Shown: one piece after another, positions 49,649 through 58,865 of the stretch
Position numbering within the stretch: position 1 is the stretch's first letter
How the letters are laid out: every line of letters begins with the position of its first letter
NCBI GenBank assembly: GCA_043757045.1
Contig: JAYVQC010000097.1
Coordinates: 8,042 to 72,041, forward strand
Direction: 5' to 3'
Source: JANNGC01 sp043757045
GTDB taxonomy: Bacteria; Verrucomicrobiota; Verrucomicrobiia; Limisphaerales; SIBH01
Length of the DNA stretch: 64,000 bases
Made by a program: the position numbers and the translations under genes
Notes under the pieces: model-generated
What the model saw: only the letters and a program-made list of their open reading frames with translations
What the model was told of the DNA's origin: nothing
The model's database searches: none

Positions 49649-51488
49649 AACGCCGTCCCTCTTCGCGACGCTCGCGAAACAAACGATGAGTCCTCCCGCA
49701 CCACTCGATTCCATCCAGGGAGAAAAGCTCACGCACGAGCAGAGCGCGTATCTCGACGGCTTTTTCTCCGGCCTGCGCGAGCGCGGACTGACCTTCGGGA
49801 ACATCGCGCCGAACCCCGTCACGCAAGCGGCCGCGACGGCCGATTTAATTTTCGAGGAGCGCGTGAAACACGAGTTGCATCCGCTCGACTCCTATCCGCT
49901 GCTGCTCGAACACGCAGTCGCGAACAAAGCGCCGGACAAGGAGAACATCTACCGCTTCAAGTGGCACGGGCTGTTCTACCTCACGCCGCACAAGGAAGCG
50001 TTCATGTGCCGGCTGAAAATTCCCGGCGGTGTGCTTAAGACGTTTCAACTCCGCGAAGTCGCGAAGGTGTCGCAGGACTTGACCAGCGGCTACGTCCAGA
50101 TCACCACGCGGGCGAATCTCCAGTTGCGCCTCATCGAGCCGAGGAACGCGCCGGAATTTCTGCGCCGCATCCAGTCCGTGGGCCTGAGCAGCAAGGGCGC
50201 GGGCGCGGACAACATCCGCAACATCACCGCGAATCCCACCGCGGGCATCGATCCTTACGAACTGATCGACACGCTGCCGATGTGCCTAGAACTGGCGCAA
50301 CTGATCAACCACGACCGCGCGCTGCACGACCTGCCGCGCAAGTTCAACATCGCGCTGGACGGCGGCGGACTCATCGGCACGGTCGAGGACACGAACGACA
50401 TAGGCTTGAAGGCGGTGAAGATCGACGCGCCGATCAAGAACGGTGACACGGAAATTCCCGCCGGAGTTTATTTCCGCATGAAGGCGGGTGGCGCGACCGG
50501 GCATCAGACTTTCGCCAGCGACATGGGCGTGCTGGTGAAGCCGGAGCAGGCGGTGAAAGTGATTCTCGCCGCGACCCGCGTTTACGTCGCAAACGGAAAT
50601 CGCGGCGACCGCAAGAAGGCGCGGCTCAAGCACCTGCTCGACCATTGGTCGCTGGAGCAATACCTCGCGGAGATTGAGAAGATGCTTGGCTACAAACTGC
50701 TGCGCGCGCCCGCCACAGGGCCGAACGGAGTGATGGAGTCTGGGAGTGCTGGAGTGCTGAACTCCATCCCTCCATCCCTCCATCCCTCCATCCCTCCCGC
50801 CCCGCCCCACTCCCACGTCGGCGTGTTCGCACAGAAGCAGCGCGGGCTGAACTACCTCGGCGTCATGATTCCCGTCGGGCAGTTCACGCCCAAGCAAATG
50901 ATTCGCCTCGCTGAGATCGCCGACCTTTACGGCTCCGGCGAAGTGCGGCTCACCGTCTGGCAGAATCTCATTATCCCGAACATTCCCGATGCTTATGTCG
51001 AGACGGTGAAAAAGGCCGTGAAGAAGGCGGGCTTCGACTGGAAGCAATCACACCTGCGCAGCGGACTGATCGCCTGCACGGGAAATTCCTACTGCAAGTT
51101 CGCCGCTTCCAACACCAAGGCGCACGCGCTCGAACTGGCTGATTATCTGGAGAAGAAACTGGAACTCGATCAGCCGCTCAACATCCACCTGACCGGCTGC
51201 CCGAATTCCTGCGCGCAGCATTACATGGGCGACATCGGGTTGCTCGGCACGAAGGTGAAAGTCTCCGGCGAAACGCTGGAGGGCTATCACGTCACGGTCG
51301 GCGGCGGCTTCGGCGATAATCAGGCGGTGGGCCGGCAGGTCTTCAGCGGCGTGTCCTTCGAGCAGTTGAAGCCGACGCTGGAAAAAATGCTGACGACCTA
51401 TCTCAAGCGTCGGAGCGCGGGCGAAACTTTCCAGCAGTTCACCACGCGCCACGATCTGAACGCTTTGCAAATGATCTTCAGCGAGTAG
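49638..51488 (+). CDS. NirA-type ferredoxin/flavoprotein nitrite or sulfite reductase
   Basis: 616 residues from the ATG at 49638 (MSIETPS), inside the end of the cysJ-like gene. NirA/CysI architecture: GYVQITTRANLQLRLI, then ADNIRNITANPTAGIDP, a second half with EVRLTVWQNLIIPNI, and the 4Fe-4S/siroheme cysteines in IACTGNSYCKF and HLTGCPNSCAQHYMGDIGLLG. It reduces nitrite to ammonia or sulfite to sulfide with six electrons. Residues about 364-388, between halves, come from an inserted repeat (50728-50800) with four 8-bp units. No nitrate reductase is nearby, so substrate is open. Confidence 0.92.
   Translation: MSIETPSLFATLAKQTMSPPAPLDSIQGEKLTHEQSAYLDGFFSGLRERGLTFGNIAPNPVTQAAATADLIFEERVKHELHPLDSYPLLLEHAVANKAPDKENIYRFKWHGLFYLTPHKEAFMCRLKIPGGVLKTFQLREVAKVSQDLTSGYVQITTRANLQLRLIEPRNAPEFLRRIQSVGLSSKGAGADNIRNITANPTAGIDPYELIDTLPMCLELAQLINHDRALHDLPRKFNIALDGGGLIGTVEDTNDIGLKAVKIDAPIKNGDTEIPAGVYFRMKAGGATGHQTFASDMGVLVKPEQAVKVILAATRVYVANGNRGDRKKARLKHLLDHWSLEQYLAEIEKMLGYKLLRAPATGPNGVMESGSAGVLNSIPPSLHPSIPPAPPHSHVGVFAQKQRGLNYLGVMIPVGQFTPKQMIRLAEIADLYGSGEVRLTVWQNLIIPNIPDAYVETVKKAVKKAGFDWKQSHLRSGLIACTGNSYCKFAASNTKAHALELADYLEKKLELDQPLNIHLTGCPNSCAQHYMGDIGLLGTKVKVSGETLEGYHVTVGGGFGDNQAVGRQVFSGVSFEQLKPTLEKMLTTYLKRRSAGETFQQFTTRHDLNALQMIFSE
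50728..50800. repeat. In-frame repeat insert in nirA-like gene with an 8-bp tandem run
   Basis: Left part carries GGAGTGATGGAGTCTGGGAG-type units; right part has four copies of CCATCCCT at 50764-50795. The two halves are inverted relative to each other (GATGGAGT / ACTCCATC). Unit length of 8 bp is not a multiple of three. Confidence 0.85.
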
Positions 51489-51587
51489 TGAGCGTGACGG
51501 CGGCGTCTCGCCGACGGCACGTTGCTCACGGCTGCAAATCAAACTTGCCCACCTGTGGCCCGCCCGAGTTCTTCCTTCCAACCTAAT

Positions 51588-51621
51588 TAAAATAAAAACA
51601 CCGCCGGTAAGACCGACGATG
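51588..51621 (-). terminator. Rho-independent terminator after the 44-aa membrane ORF
   Basis: On the minus strand a 10-bp stem CATCGTCGGT / ACCGGCGGTG (with two G-T pairs) and loop CTT (51599-51621) is followed by TTTTTATTTT (51589-51598). It lies 26 bases after the stop at 51648. Confidence 0.8.
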
Positions 51622-51647
51622 TTTGCGGGGCGAAAACGTGGGGCGGC

Positions 51648-51782
51648 TCAGGCCGCCTCTTGGAGTTCCACAACGGAGCATTCGTACGCGGGCGTGGCGC
51701 GTTTCGCGGCCAGACCGAGCGCGACCATGAGCAACGCCGAGCCGCCGAACCAGACTCCACCGATGATGAACAAGATTGTCAT
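51648..51782 (-). CDS. Very small membrane protein, 44 aa
   Basis: An ATG at 51782 opens a 44-residue frame beginning MTILFIIGGVWFGGSALLMV, a single hydrophobic helix rich in glycine, followed by ALGLAAKRATPAYE and a short tail ending VELQEAA. It is too short for most gene callers. Its reality is supported by a strong terminator just downstream on the same strand and by the lack of any other gene in the 476-bp gap. Function unknown; small single-pass proteins often regulate membrane partners. Confidence 0.6.
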   Translation of the reverse strand: MTILFIIGGVWFGGSALLMVALGLAAKRATPAYECSVVELQEAA

Positions 51783-51964
51783 GCGCTCCCCTTCGCATCA
51801 CTCGTGCCGTGCCCGGCGCCGCATGATTCCGCCTTGGCCCGCGCCGTAGTTGTCCACAGATGGTGCATTCGGTGTCCTCGGTGTCTCATCCCCGTACAAA
51901 TGCGGATTGCTTTCAAAGCCCGGATTTCCAAAGCTAAACCGCCTTAAAAAAAGAAACGCAACGC
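51783..51964. other. Intergenic region with divergent starts
   Basis: 182 bp between the small membrane ORF (minus) and the export fusion (plus); nothing else recognised. Promoters of both must lie here. Confidence 0.4.
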
Positions 51965-54691
51965 ATGTCGCCACGGCACAAATCAGAAATCGGTCTGCCC
52001 GCCCCTCGTCGGAATGACGCCGGGCCGGAGGGCGATCTGCCGCCCGCGCCCGCCGCCCGGACCGTGCGTGCGCGGCGCCGCGCGTGGCCTTTACGCTGCG
52101 TGGTGCTGGCCACCGTGGGCGCGTTGGCCGGACTGGCCTGGGGATTTTTCACGCGGCCTCACACGGCCTCGGTCCGGCTGTTTGCGTTTGAGCGCCGCTT
52201 CGCCACCTCGGCGGAGGCGGCGGATTTTTCCTCGTCCGTCACCGCGGGCGCGGCGTTGACGCGGTTCAAAGCCAAGTTGCCGCCGGGCCTGTCTGCACAA
52301 AATCTCGCGGAACGCTGTCAGGTCATCATCGAGCCGGGGCAGTCCGTGCTCACCGCGACGGTCACGGCTAACGACGACGCCTCGGCGCGGGTGCTGGCGG
52401 AAGATTTCGCCGCGCATGTCGCGCGTTGTGCGGATGAATGGGTCGCGAAACGTGCCGAGGAAAACGAGCGTCAAATTTCTGCCGCGCAACGTCGCCTGCA
52501 AGAGCTTCGGAACCAGCTCGGCGAAGCATCTCCCGCCGTGATCGCCGCCGTGACCAGCACGCCGGCGCTGGTGGAGGAACCGGCGGTCCGTGCGGAGATG
52601 ATGGCCTTGCGCGCGGTGCAGCAGGAGTTGGCACAGGCGCTCACGCGTTTCACCGAGGAGCATCCGCGCGTGAAGGAACTGCGCGCGTCCATCGCGGCGT
52701 TGCAGGGCGAGATCGCCAAACAAAATCCTGCGGCCCTCGTCGTAAAAAACGATTCCGCATCGCTTTCGGCCAAAGCCACCACCGACAAATTCGCGCCGAA
52801 AACGTCCATCAACGAAATCGAACTGGCGCGCCTCAAGGCCGAGTTTTCCGCCCTGACCGCTTATCGCGATCAGTTGATCCAGGAGCGCGTGAACAACCGC
52901 GGCAAGGATTCCGAGCCGTGGCGGCAGGCCGAGCAGGTTGCTGTCGTGCGCGTCACGGAGACCGGGCGTTTGCTCTCGTGCTACGCGCTCGGTGCGGGCA
53001 CGGGACTGCTGGTCGTGGGCGCGAGCCTCGGCCTGGGCCGCCGTCGCCGTCGTGTGATTTGTGACCGCGATTCATTGGAGGAAGCCACGCAACTGCCGGT
53101 GCTGGCCGTGGTGCCGGAATTGAAAGGCATGACCGAGGCGCAGAAAGATTACTGGGCGGTCGAGACGTTGAATCTGATTCGCAGCACCGCGCGCGCGGAC
53201 AAACGCGGCTGCTTCGTCTGCGGCGTTATTTCGGCTACGAATGGCGAGGGCCGCTCGACGGTGATTGATTTGCTGGCGAACGCCGGGCTGCGCAATGGCA
53301 ACCGCGTGCTCGTCATTCCCACGCCCGATTTTTCCCAACCGGGCAACACCGTCATCGCGCCGCCGCCCATGAAAGACATCGTGGCCGTGGCGCGGCAGAC
53401 GATCATGCTCGAGGCGGGCAACAACGCTCTACCCGTCCACTGGGAACGCGCCTTCACCACCTGGCAGCACGAGGAAAACGCGCTCGTGCTCGTCGAGCTG
53501 CCGCCCGCCACCACGGCGGATGCGCTGGTCTATTCCAGCGGCGTGCCGAACGTGCTCTGGCTGGGCGCGGCGCGCGTGGCGGACGCGGTGACCACCGCGC
53601 GTTGCGTGAACAGTCTGCGAAACTCTGGCTGCCATTTGATTGGGGCCGCTTTGAATATGTGTTCCACCCTGCAAAAACGCGCGGCCCTCTGGCTTGCGCT
53701 CGCGGCGTTCTCCGCCGCGCTCTTGCCCGCGACCGCGCAAGAGAACCCCACCGCCAGCGCCGCGCCGGCCAACGCCATCTCGGCCACCAAGTCGCCCACG
53801 CTCGCGCCCTGGCAGGAGCACCTGACGCTTGGTCCCGGCGACGCGCTCGAAATCAGCCTCTACGGCCAGAAAGATTCCACGCGCCAGGTCGCGGTCGGCC
53901 CGGACGGACGTTTTAGTTTTCTGCAAGCGATGGACGTGACGGCGACGGGGCTGACGGTGGATGAATTGCGCGCGCAGCTGGAGCAAACTTTGATGAAGTT
54001 TCATCTCGCGCCGCGCGTGGTGATTTCGCCGCTGGCCTTCCGCAGTAAAAAATATTACCTGCTCGGCAACGTGCAGGGGCGCGGCTCGTTCCCGCTCGAC
54101 AAGCCCACGACCATCGTCGAGGCCGTGGCGCGGGCGAATGGTTTTGTGGTTGCGTCGCCACAGCGCAGCAGCTTCACGCTCACGGATTTTTCGCAGGCGT
54201 TCCTGATGCGGCGGCAGGCCGACGGATCGTTCGCGCGCGAGGCGGTGGACTTTGAAAGTTTGTTCCAGCGCGGCGAGTTGCAGCACAACAAACTGCTTGC
54301 GCCGGATGATTATCTCTACTTCCCGCCGACTGGCCTGGACGAAGTCTATGTCCTCGGCTCCGTGCCCGGCACCGGCCCAGTGGCCTATGCGAAAGATTTG
54401 ACCGTGCTGGGCGCGATTGCGGCGCGGGGCGGTTTCACAGCCGCAGCCTTCCAGGAGCGCATCCTCGTGGTGCGCGGCAGCCTCAACAAGCCCGAGACCT
54501 TCGTGGTCAATATGAGCAAGGTGCTGCGCGCCGCCGGCAAAGACTTCCCCCTGCAACCCAAGGACATCATCTACGTCTCGCGCAAGCCGTGGGCGAAGGC
54601 GGAGGAATTGCTCGAAGCCGCCTCGTCCGACTTTATGCGCGCCATCGCCGTCAGTTGGACCGGCAAACAAATCGGCCCCCTCACCAAATGA
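51965..54691 (+). CDS. Fused Wzz/BY-kinase-like and Wza-type polysaccharide export protein
   Basis: 908 residues. TM1 at about 43-62, a periplasmic coiled region (about 65-335) and TM2 near 340-358 (CYALGAGTGLLVVGASLGLG) resemble a Wzz/Wzc co-polymerase. A cytoplasmic ATPase-like domain (about 365-560) has a degenerate Walker A, ATNGEGRST, with Arg for the essential Lys, and no terminal tyrosine cluster. At residue 565 a methionine begins a perfect signal-peptide-like stretch (KRAALWLALAAFSAALLPATAQ), followed by a Wza/polysaccharide-export domain (LTLGPGDALEISLYGQ, then SLBB-like repeats YYLLGNVQGRGSF, EVYVLGSVPGTGP). No stop separates the halves. Overlaps the next gene by four bases. Confidence 0.85.
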   Translation: MSPRHKSEIGLPAPRRNDAGPEGDLPPAPAARTVRARRRAWPLRCVVLATVGALAGLAWGFFTRPHTASVRLFAFERRFATSAEAADFSSSVTAGAALTRFKAKLPPGLSAQNLAERCQVIIEPGQSVLTATVTANDDASARVLAEDFAAHVARCADEWVAKRAEENERQISAAQRRLQELRNQLGEASPAVIAAVTSTPALVEEPAVRAEMMALRAVQQELAQALTRFTEEHPRVKELRASIAALQGEIAKQNPAALVVKNDSASLSAKATTDKFAPKTSINEIELARLKAEFSALTAYRDQLIQERVNNRGKDSEPWRQAEQVAVVRVTETGRLLSCYALGAGTGLLVVGASLGLGRRRRRVICDRDSLEEATQLPVLAVVPELKGMTEAQKDYWAVETLNLIRSTARADKRGCFVCGVISATNGEGRSTVIDLLANAGLRNGNRVLVIPTPDFSQPGNTVIAPPPMKDIVAVARQTIMLEAGNNALPVHWERAFTTWQHEENALVLVELPPATTADALVYSSGVPNVLWLGAARVADAVTTARCVNSLRNSGCHLIGAALNMCSTLQKRAALWLALAAFSAALLPATAQENPTASAAPANAISATKSPTLAPWQEHLTLGPGDALEISLYGQKDSTRQVAVGPDGRFSFLQAMDVTATGLTVDELRAQLEQTLMKFHLAPRVVISPLAFRSKKYYLLGNVQGRGSFPLDKPTTIVEAVARANGFVVASPQRSSFTLTDFSQAFLMRRQADGSFAREAVDFESLFQRGELQHNKLLAPDDYLYFPPTGLDEVYVLGSVPGTGPVAYAKDLTVLGAIAARGGFTAAAFQERILVVRGSLNKPETFVVNMSKVLRAAGKDFPLQPKDIIYVSRKPWAKAEELLEAASSDFMRAIAVSWTGKQIGPLTK

Positions 54692-55794
54692 AGCACCTCA
54701 TCGTTCTCCTTTCGTTGTTGCTGGTCGTGACCGGCTGCCGCACGCGCGGGCCGAAGTTTGATCCGCTGGCTTCCGCCGCGCTCGAGGGCGACTTCGCCTC
54801 CACCGGGCTTTCCAACCACCTTGACCCCGCGATGCTCAAGGCCTCGACCGAGCCGTTCCGCCTCGGCCCCGGCGACATCCTTGAAATCGAAACCCTTGGC
54901 GAGGCGAAGAGCACCGTCATCACGCCCGTCGGCCCGGATGGGAAAATTTATTACAACCTCCTGCCCGCCCTCTCCGTGTGGGGACTCTCGCTCGCCGAGA
55001 CCCGCGCGCTCGTGCAGCGGGAGATGGCGAAATACACCCGTGCCATGCCCGAGCTCGTGCTCAATTTGCGCGGCGTGGCCAGCAAGCGCGTCTGGGTGCT
55101 CGGCCAGGTCAACAAGCCCGGCGTCTATTCCCTCGCCACGCCCACGACCTTGCTCGACGCGCTCGCCCAGTCCGGCAACAGCGAAGGTCCCCTGAGCAGC
55201 CAGAATCTCGGCGGCGTCGGCGTACGCGGATCTCGCGGCGACGGCATTGATGATGGCACGGCGGACTTCTCGCGCAGCTTCGTGCTGCGGAACGGCAAGC
55301 GCCTGCCCGTGGATTTCAACCGACTGCTCAAGGGCGGCGACCTCACGCAAAACATTTTCCTCGAGCCGGACGACTTCATCTTCGTGCGCCCGATAGAACT
55401 CGCGAACATCTATCTCCTCGGCGCGGTCGGCTCTCCGCAGATCTTCGCTTACCGCCGCGACCTGACCGTGAGCGACGTGCTCATCAGCGCCGGCGGCACC
55501 GTCAAATACGCGCAGAACGGCCGCGTCGTCATCGTGCGCGGCGGCCTGACCGATCCGAAAATCGCCAGCGTGGATTACCACGCCATCGTCACCGGTAAGC
55601 AGGTCAACGTGCGTCTCCAGCCCGGGGACATTGTCTATGTTCCCTTCACGCCGTTCCGACGGCTGGCGCAGCTTGCGGAAGAAGTGCTCGATCAATTTGT
55701 CCGTACCATCGCGGTCAACGAGGCGACCTTCATCATCACTGATCAAAACAAGCCAGTGGGCATCACCGCGCCTTATGGCGGCATCCGACCATAA
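54688..55794 (+). CDS. Wza-like polysaccharide export lipoprotein
   Basis: 368 residues from the ATG at 54688, overlapping the fusion gene stop (ATGA). The lipobox LVVTGC places the lipid anchor at about Cys17. The polysaccharide-export domain begins FRLGPGDILEIETLGEAKST, with VGPDGKIYYNLLPALSVWG and SLBB-type repeats (KRVWVLGQVNKPGVY, ANIYLLGAVGSPQIF). The C-terminus is unusually long after LQPGDIVYVPF. It should form an outer membrane or periplasmic channel part. A strong terminator follows. No glycosyltransferases are in the window. Confidence 0.92.
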   Translation: MKHLIVLLSLLLVVTGCRTRGPKFDPLASAALEGDFASTGLSNHLDPAMLKASTEPFRLGPGDILEIETLGEAKSTVITPVGPDGKIYYNLLPALSVWGLSLAETRALVQREMAKYTRAMPELVLNLRGVASKRVWVLGQVNKPGVYSLATPTTLLDALAQSGNSEGPLSSQNLGGVGVRGSRGDGIDDGTADFSRSFVLRNGKRLPVDFNRLLKGGDLTQNIFLEPDDFIFVRPIELANIYLLGAVGSPQIFAYRRDLTVSDVLISAGGTVKYAQNGRVVIVRGGLTDPKIASVDYHAIVTGKQVNVRLQPGDIVYVPFTPFRRLAQLAEEVLDQFVRTIAVNEATFIITDQNKPVGITAPYGGIRP

Positions 55795-55826
55795 CCGGGC
55801 ACGAGCTTTTCACAGACATTCTTCAG

Positions 55827-55856
55827 AGCGCCGGTTTCCCAACCGGCGCTTTTTTT
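55827..55856 (+). terminator. Rho-independent terminator of the export operon
   Basis: A perfect 10-bp stem AGCGCCGGTT / AACCGGCGCT (55827-55850), loop TCCC, then a T run to 55856. The stop codon of the convergent gene (55855-55857) overlaps the T run. Confidence 0.93.
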
Positions 55857-57489
55857 ATGGCGCGATGCGGAAGAAGCTGCGCGGCGGCGTGAAGGGATTG
55901 GTGAAACTCGCCGCGCCATTCGTGAGCACGAACTGGCGGTCTGGCGTCCAGCTTTGCAAATCCACTGAGCTTTCCACGCGCGCGACCAGGCCGGTCGGAC
56001 CGGTCATGTTCACAATCACATTCGTGCCAACGCGCCGCGCTGTGGTCACTCGCGCGGGCGATTCCACGCGCGCCTCGACCAGTTGCAGATCGAAGTTGAG
56101 CGACGAACCATTCGGATCCGCGCGATGAACTTCCACGGCGAGAATGTTCGTCCCCGCGCGCAGTAACGCCGCCGGGACCGGGTAGGAAAACCATGTGCGC
56201 GCCTGCGCCGTGTTCGGCGCGGTCGCGTAACTGCCGTAGGCCGCACCCGCGTTCAAGTTGCGCCGGAAAATCTCCGTGTTGTTCAGAGACACCGCCACGC
56301 CGTCGTTGAAACAGAGCCGCAGCGCGAGGTTGCTCTGCATGGTGCTGGCGCTGGAAAAGACTTTCCGAAAATACGTCGTGGGAAATTTGTCCGCCGCATT
56401 GCCGTACTGCACCGTCGAGCGTTCGCCGCTGCCGTAGCCGAAGGGCGCGGTGGCGCTGGCCCAGGCGAGATTGGTCACGCTCCGCCAGTTCGTGGTCGGA
56501 GCCAGACCTTCGTCCCAATAATTCCACACGGAACCCGCAGCGATGAACACGCGCGGCTGCGCGGGCAAAGCGTCCGTGCGCGAGAAGTAATGCAGCGGCT
56601 GCAAGTAGCCCTCGCTCAACGTGAAGTAACCGGTCCCGTTCGGCTCGAAGCCGATGGCTTCGCCGTTCAGTTCACCCGCCGCCGTGCCAATGATCGGCCA
56701 GGTCGTGGGCGTGCGGGTCAGCAGGTTACTGATCGTCTCGCCTGCGGTTCGCACCCAGCCGCTGATCCGATTGGCCCGCCGGGTCGTCACCAGCCCACCG
56801 TCCGAGGAGATGTCCGCCGCCGACACCGATCGAACCGAGGATGACGTCTCGTGCAGGAAGGTGAGCGTGATGTCGTTCGTGCTGTTCAACTCCGCGCGCG
56901 TCGCGCGGTAGATGCGCGAGGAGTTCGTCAGCTTGGTCGCGAGAAACAAATCCCCGTTCAGCGGATCCACCATCATCCCTTCGCAATCCCACGGGCCGTC
57001 GGGATAGCGCAGGGTGATTTCGTCCGAGCCAAAAATCGCGTAGGTGATGATCGAATTCGACTCGTATTGATAGACCGCCGGCTCGGGAAACCGGAACACG
57101 CGCACGCTGGTGCGCGAGAGGAAGTTGTCCCCGATGTCGCCGAGATAAATGTATTGGAACTGCGGCAGCGGACCCGGCCCGATGGCGATGTCCTCCGTGT
57201 TCACGTTGAAAACGCCGGGCACGTAATGCTGCGCGAGGAGGTGGCCGTTCGTGGCGGTGGCGAACACGTAGCCGTCGTAAGAACCGTCGTTGTGCGTCCA
57301 GATCACGCCGGGATTCTGACGGCTGACCACAAGGCCCGAGGCTTCGTAGATGGTGTAGGTGTTTATGAATCCATTCGTCACGCCGGCGGCAAACGCGGGC
57401 GTGGCGGCGGCGGCGCGCGGTGTCACCAGATTGAAACAAAGCAACGCGGCGACGAACGCGCCGAGGCGGAGGAACTTTGGAGAACACAT
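55855..57489 (-). CDS. Secreted hypothetical protein with verrucomicrobial C-terminal tail
   Basis: 544 residues from the ATG at 57489 (an ATG at 57501 adds four residues). Signal peptide: LRLGAFVAALLCFNLVTPRA. The N-terminal 300 residues look like a beta-propeller-type chain (VWTHNDGSYDGYVFATATNG, DIAIGPGPLPQFQYIYLGDIGDN, WDCEGMMVDPLNGDLFLATK). Residues 330-460 resemble a jelly-roll (YFRKVFSSAS, then NILAVEVHRADPNGSSLNFD). The end VESSVDLQSWTPDRQFVLTN to SFFRIAP is the tail common in Verrucomicrobia. Possibly a phytase-like or esterase-like surface protein; function unknown. Confidence 0.8.
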   Translation of the reverse strand: MCSPKFLRLGAFVAALLCFNLVTPRAAAATPAFAAGVTNGFINTYTIYEASGLVVSRQNPGVIWTHNDGSYDGYVFATATNGHLLAQHYVPGVFNVNTEDIAIGPGPLPQFQYIYLGDIGDNFLSRTSVRVFRFPEPAVYQYESNSIITYAIFGSDEITLRYPDGPWDCEGMMVDPLNGDLFLATKLTNSSRIYRATRAELNSTNDITLTFLHETSSSVRSVSAADISSDGGLVTTRRANRISGWVRTAGETISNLLTRTPTTWPIIGTAAGELNGEAIGFEPNGTGYFTLSEGYLQPLHYFSRTDALPAQPRVFIAAGSVWNYWDEGLAPTTNWRSVTNLAWASATAPFGYGSGERSTVQYGNAADKFPTTYFRKVFSSASTMQSNLALRLCFNDGVAVSLNNTEIFRRNLNAGAAYGSYATAPNTAQARTWFSYPVPAALLRAGTNILAVEVHRADPNGSSLNFDLQLVEARVESPARVTTARRVGTNVIVNMTGPTGLVARVESSVDLQSWTPDRQFVLTNGAASFTNPFTPPRSFFRIAP

Positions 57490-57552
57490 TTCGGACGGCA
57501 CGGCGGGACGTTATCGCAAGACTTGGTGGCAGGCAAATGACGGACCAACAAA

Positions 57553-57643
57553 GTGCCCCCGGCGTCCCGCCGGGTGGAGGTGTGAAACAATCGAGGCACG
57601 CTCGAACTGATGGGCGCCCCTTCCCGGCGGGACGCCGGGGCAC
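57553..57643. repeat. 91-bp inverted-repeat element, GTGCCCCCGGCGTCCCGCC type
   Basis: Left arm 57553-57575 and right arm 57623-57643 are reverse complements with one extra base; each arm is itself a hairpin (CCGGCGTCCCGCCGG). It lies four bases before the permease stop. Confidence 0.85.
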
Positions 57644-57647
57644 GCCG

Positions 57648-58862
57648 TCACTCGTAGCGCAGCGCGTCAATCGGATCGAGCCGCGCGGCCTTCAGTGCCG
57701 GGAAAAATCCAAACACGATGCCGATCACCGCGCTGACGGTGAAAGCCATGATCACGGAGTTGTGGGAAATCAAAGTAGGGAAGCCCGCCACCTTCGTCAG
57801 CAACGGCGCGAGCCAGTAACCCGTCGCGATCCCGAGCGCACCACCGAGCGCACTGAGCATCACTGCTTCGGTGAGAAATTGCCGCAGCACGTCGCGTCCG
57901 CGCGCGCCCACGGCCATGCGAATTCCGATCTCGCGCGTCCGCTCCGTGACGCTCACGAGCATGATGTTCATGATCCCAATGCCGCCGACCACGAGTGAGA
58001 TGCCCGCGAAGAAGCCGATAAGCACGGTCATAATTTTGTTGTTGGCGTTGAAGAAATCGGAGGTCTCCTGCTGCGTGCGAACCATGAAGTCATCGTCCTT
58101 GCCGTCGGTGATCTGGTGGCGCTGGCGGAGCAGTTCGGTGATTTGCTGCTGCACGTCGGGGATGGACTCGGGCGACTCGGCCTGCACGTAGATCGAGCGG
58201 AACTTGGTGTCGCCCGAGAGCCGCTTCATCACGCTGGTGTAGGGGACGAGAATCACGTCGTCCTGATCCTGGCCGAAGCTGCCCGAGCCTTTCGCCTCCA
58301 GCCAGCCGACGACGGTGAAGGGCGCGCTCTTGATGCGCACGATCTGGCCGACCGGATTCATGTTCTCGCCGAACAGCGTCTTCGCAGTGGTGGCGCCGAG
58401 GAGGCAGACCTTGTTCGCGTTGCGCACGTCGGGGTCGGTGAAATTGTCGCCGGCCTGCAAATTCCACGAGCGCGCCTGCAGATATTCCGCGCTCACGCCG
58501 GAGACCTGGACGAAACTGTTCTGGTTGCCGGCGGCGACCGAGGTGGTGGTGCGGACCTCGGGACTGGCGGCGGAGATGCCGGAAACCTCCTTGCGGATGG
58601 CCTCGTAGTCGGACGGCTGCAAATTGGGCGACGCGCCGAAACCGCCGCGCACGCCGCCGCGCGCCATGTTGCCGGACATGACCGTGAGGAGATTCTGCCC
58701 CATGCTGGCGATGCGTTTGTCCACCTCCGCCTTCGCGCCCGCGCCCATGCTCACGCCGACGATGACGGCGGAGATGCCGACGATGATGCCGAGCATGGTG
58801 AGGAACGAGCGGAGAATGTTCCGGCGGAGCGCGCGCAGGGCAATTTTGAAAACAGCAAACAT
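57648..58862 (-). CDS. MacB-like ABC transporter permease
   Basis: 404 residues. N-terminal TM with LRSFLTMLGIIVGISAVIV, then a MacB periplasmic core (about residues 45-255, VQVSGVSAEYLQARSW, DVILVPYTSV), and three C-terminal TMs of the FtsX type (IGFFAGISLVVGGIGIMNIMLVSV, ERTREIGIRMAVGA). Works with the ATPase encoded immediately upstream (three-base gap) and the MacA-like adaptor. Substrate could be a lipopeptide, toxin or antibiotic. Confidence 0.95.
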   Translation of the reverse strand: MFAVFKIALRALRRNILRSFLTMLGIIVGISAVIVGVSMGAGAKAEVDKRIASMGQNLLTVMSGNMARGGVRGGFGASPNLQPSDYEAIRKEVSGISAASPEVRTTTSVAAGNQNSFVQVSGVSAEYLQARSWNLQAGDNFTDPDVRNANKVCLLGATTAKTLFGENMNPVGQIVRIKSAPFTVVGWLEAKGSGSFGQDQDDVILVPYTSVMKRLSGDTKFRSIYVQAESPESIPDVQQQITELLRQRHQITDGKDDDFMVRTQQETSDFFNANNKIMTVLIGFFAGISLVVGGIGIMNIMLVSVTERTREIGIRMAVGARGRDVLRQFLTEAVMLSALGGALGIATGYWLAPLLTKVAGFPTLISHNSVIMAFTVSAVIGIVFGFFPALKAARLDPIDALRYE

Positions 58863-58865
58863 AGT

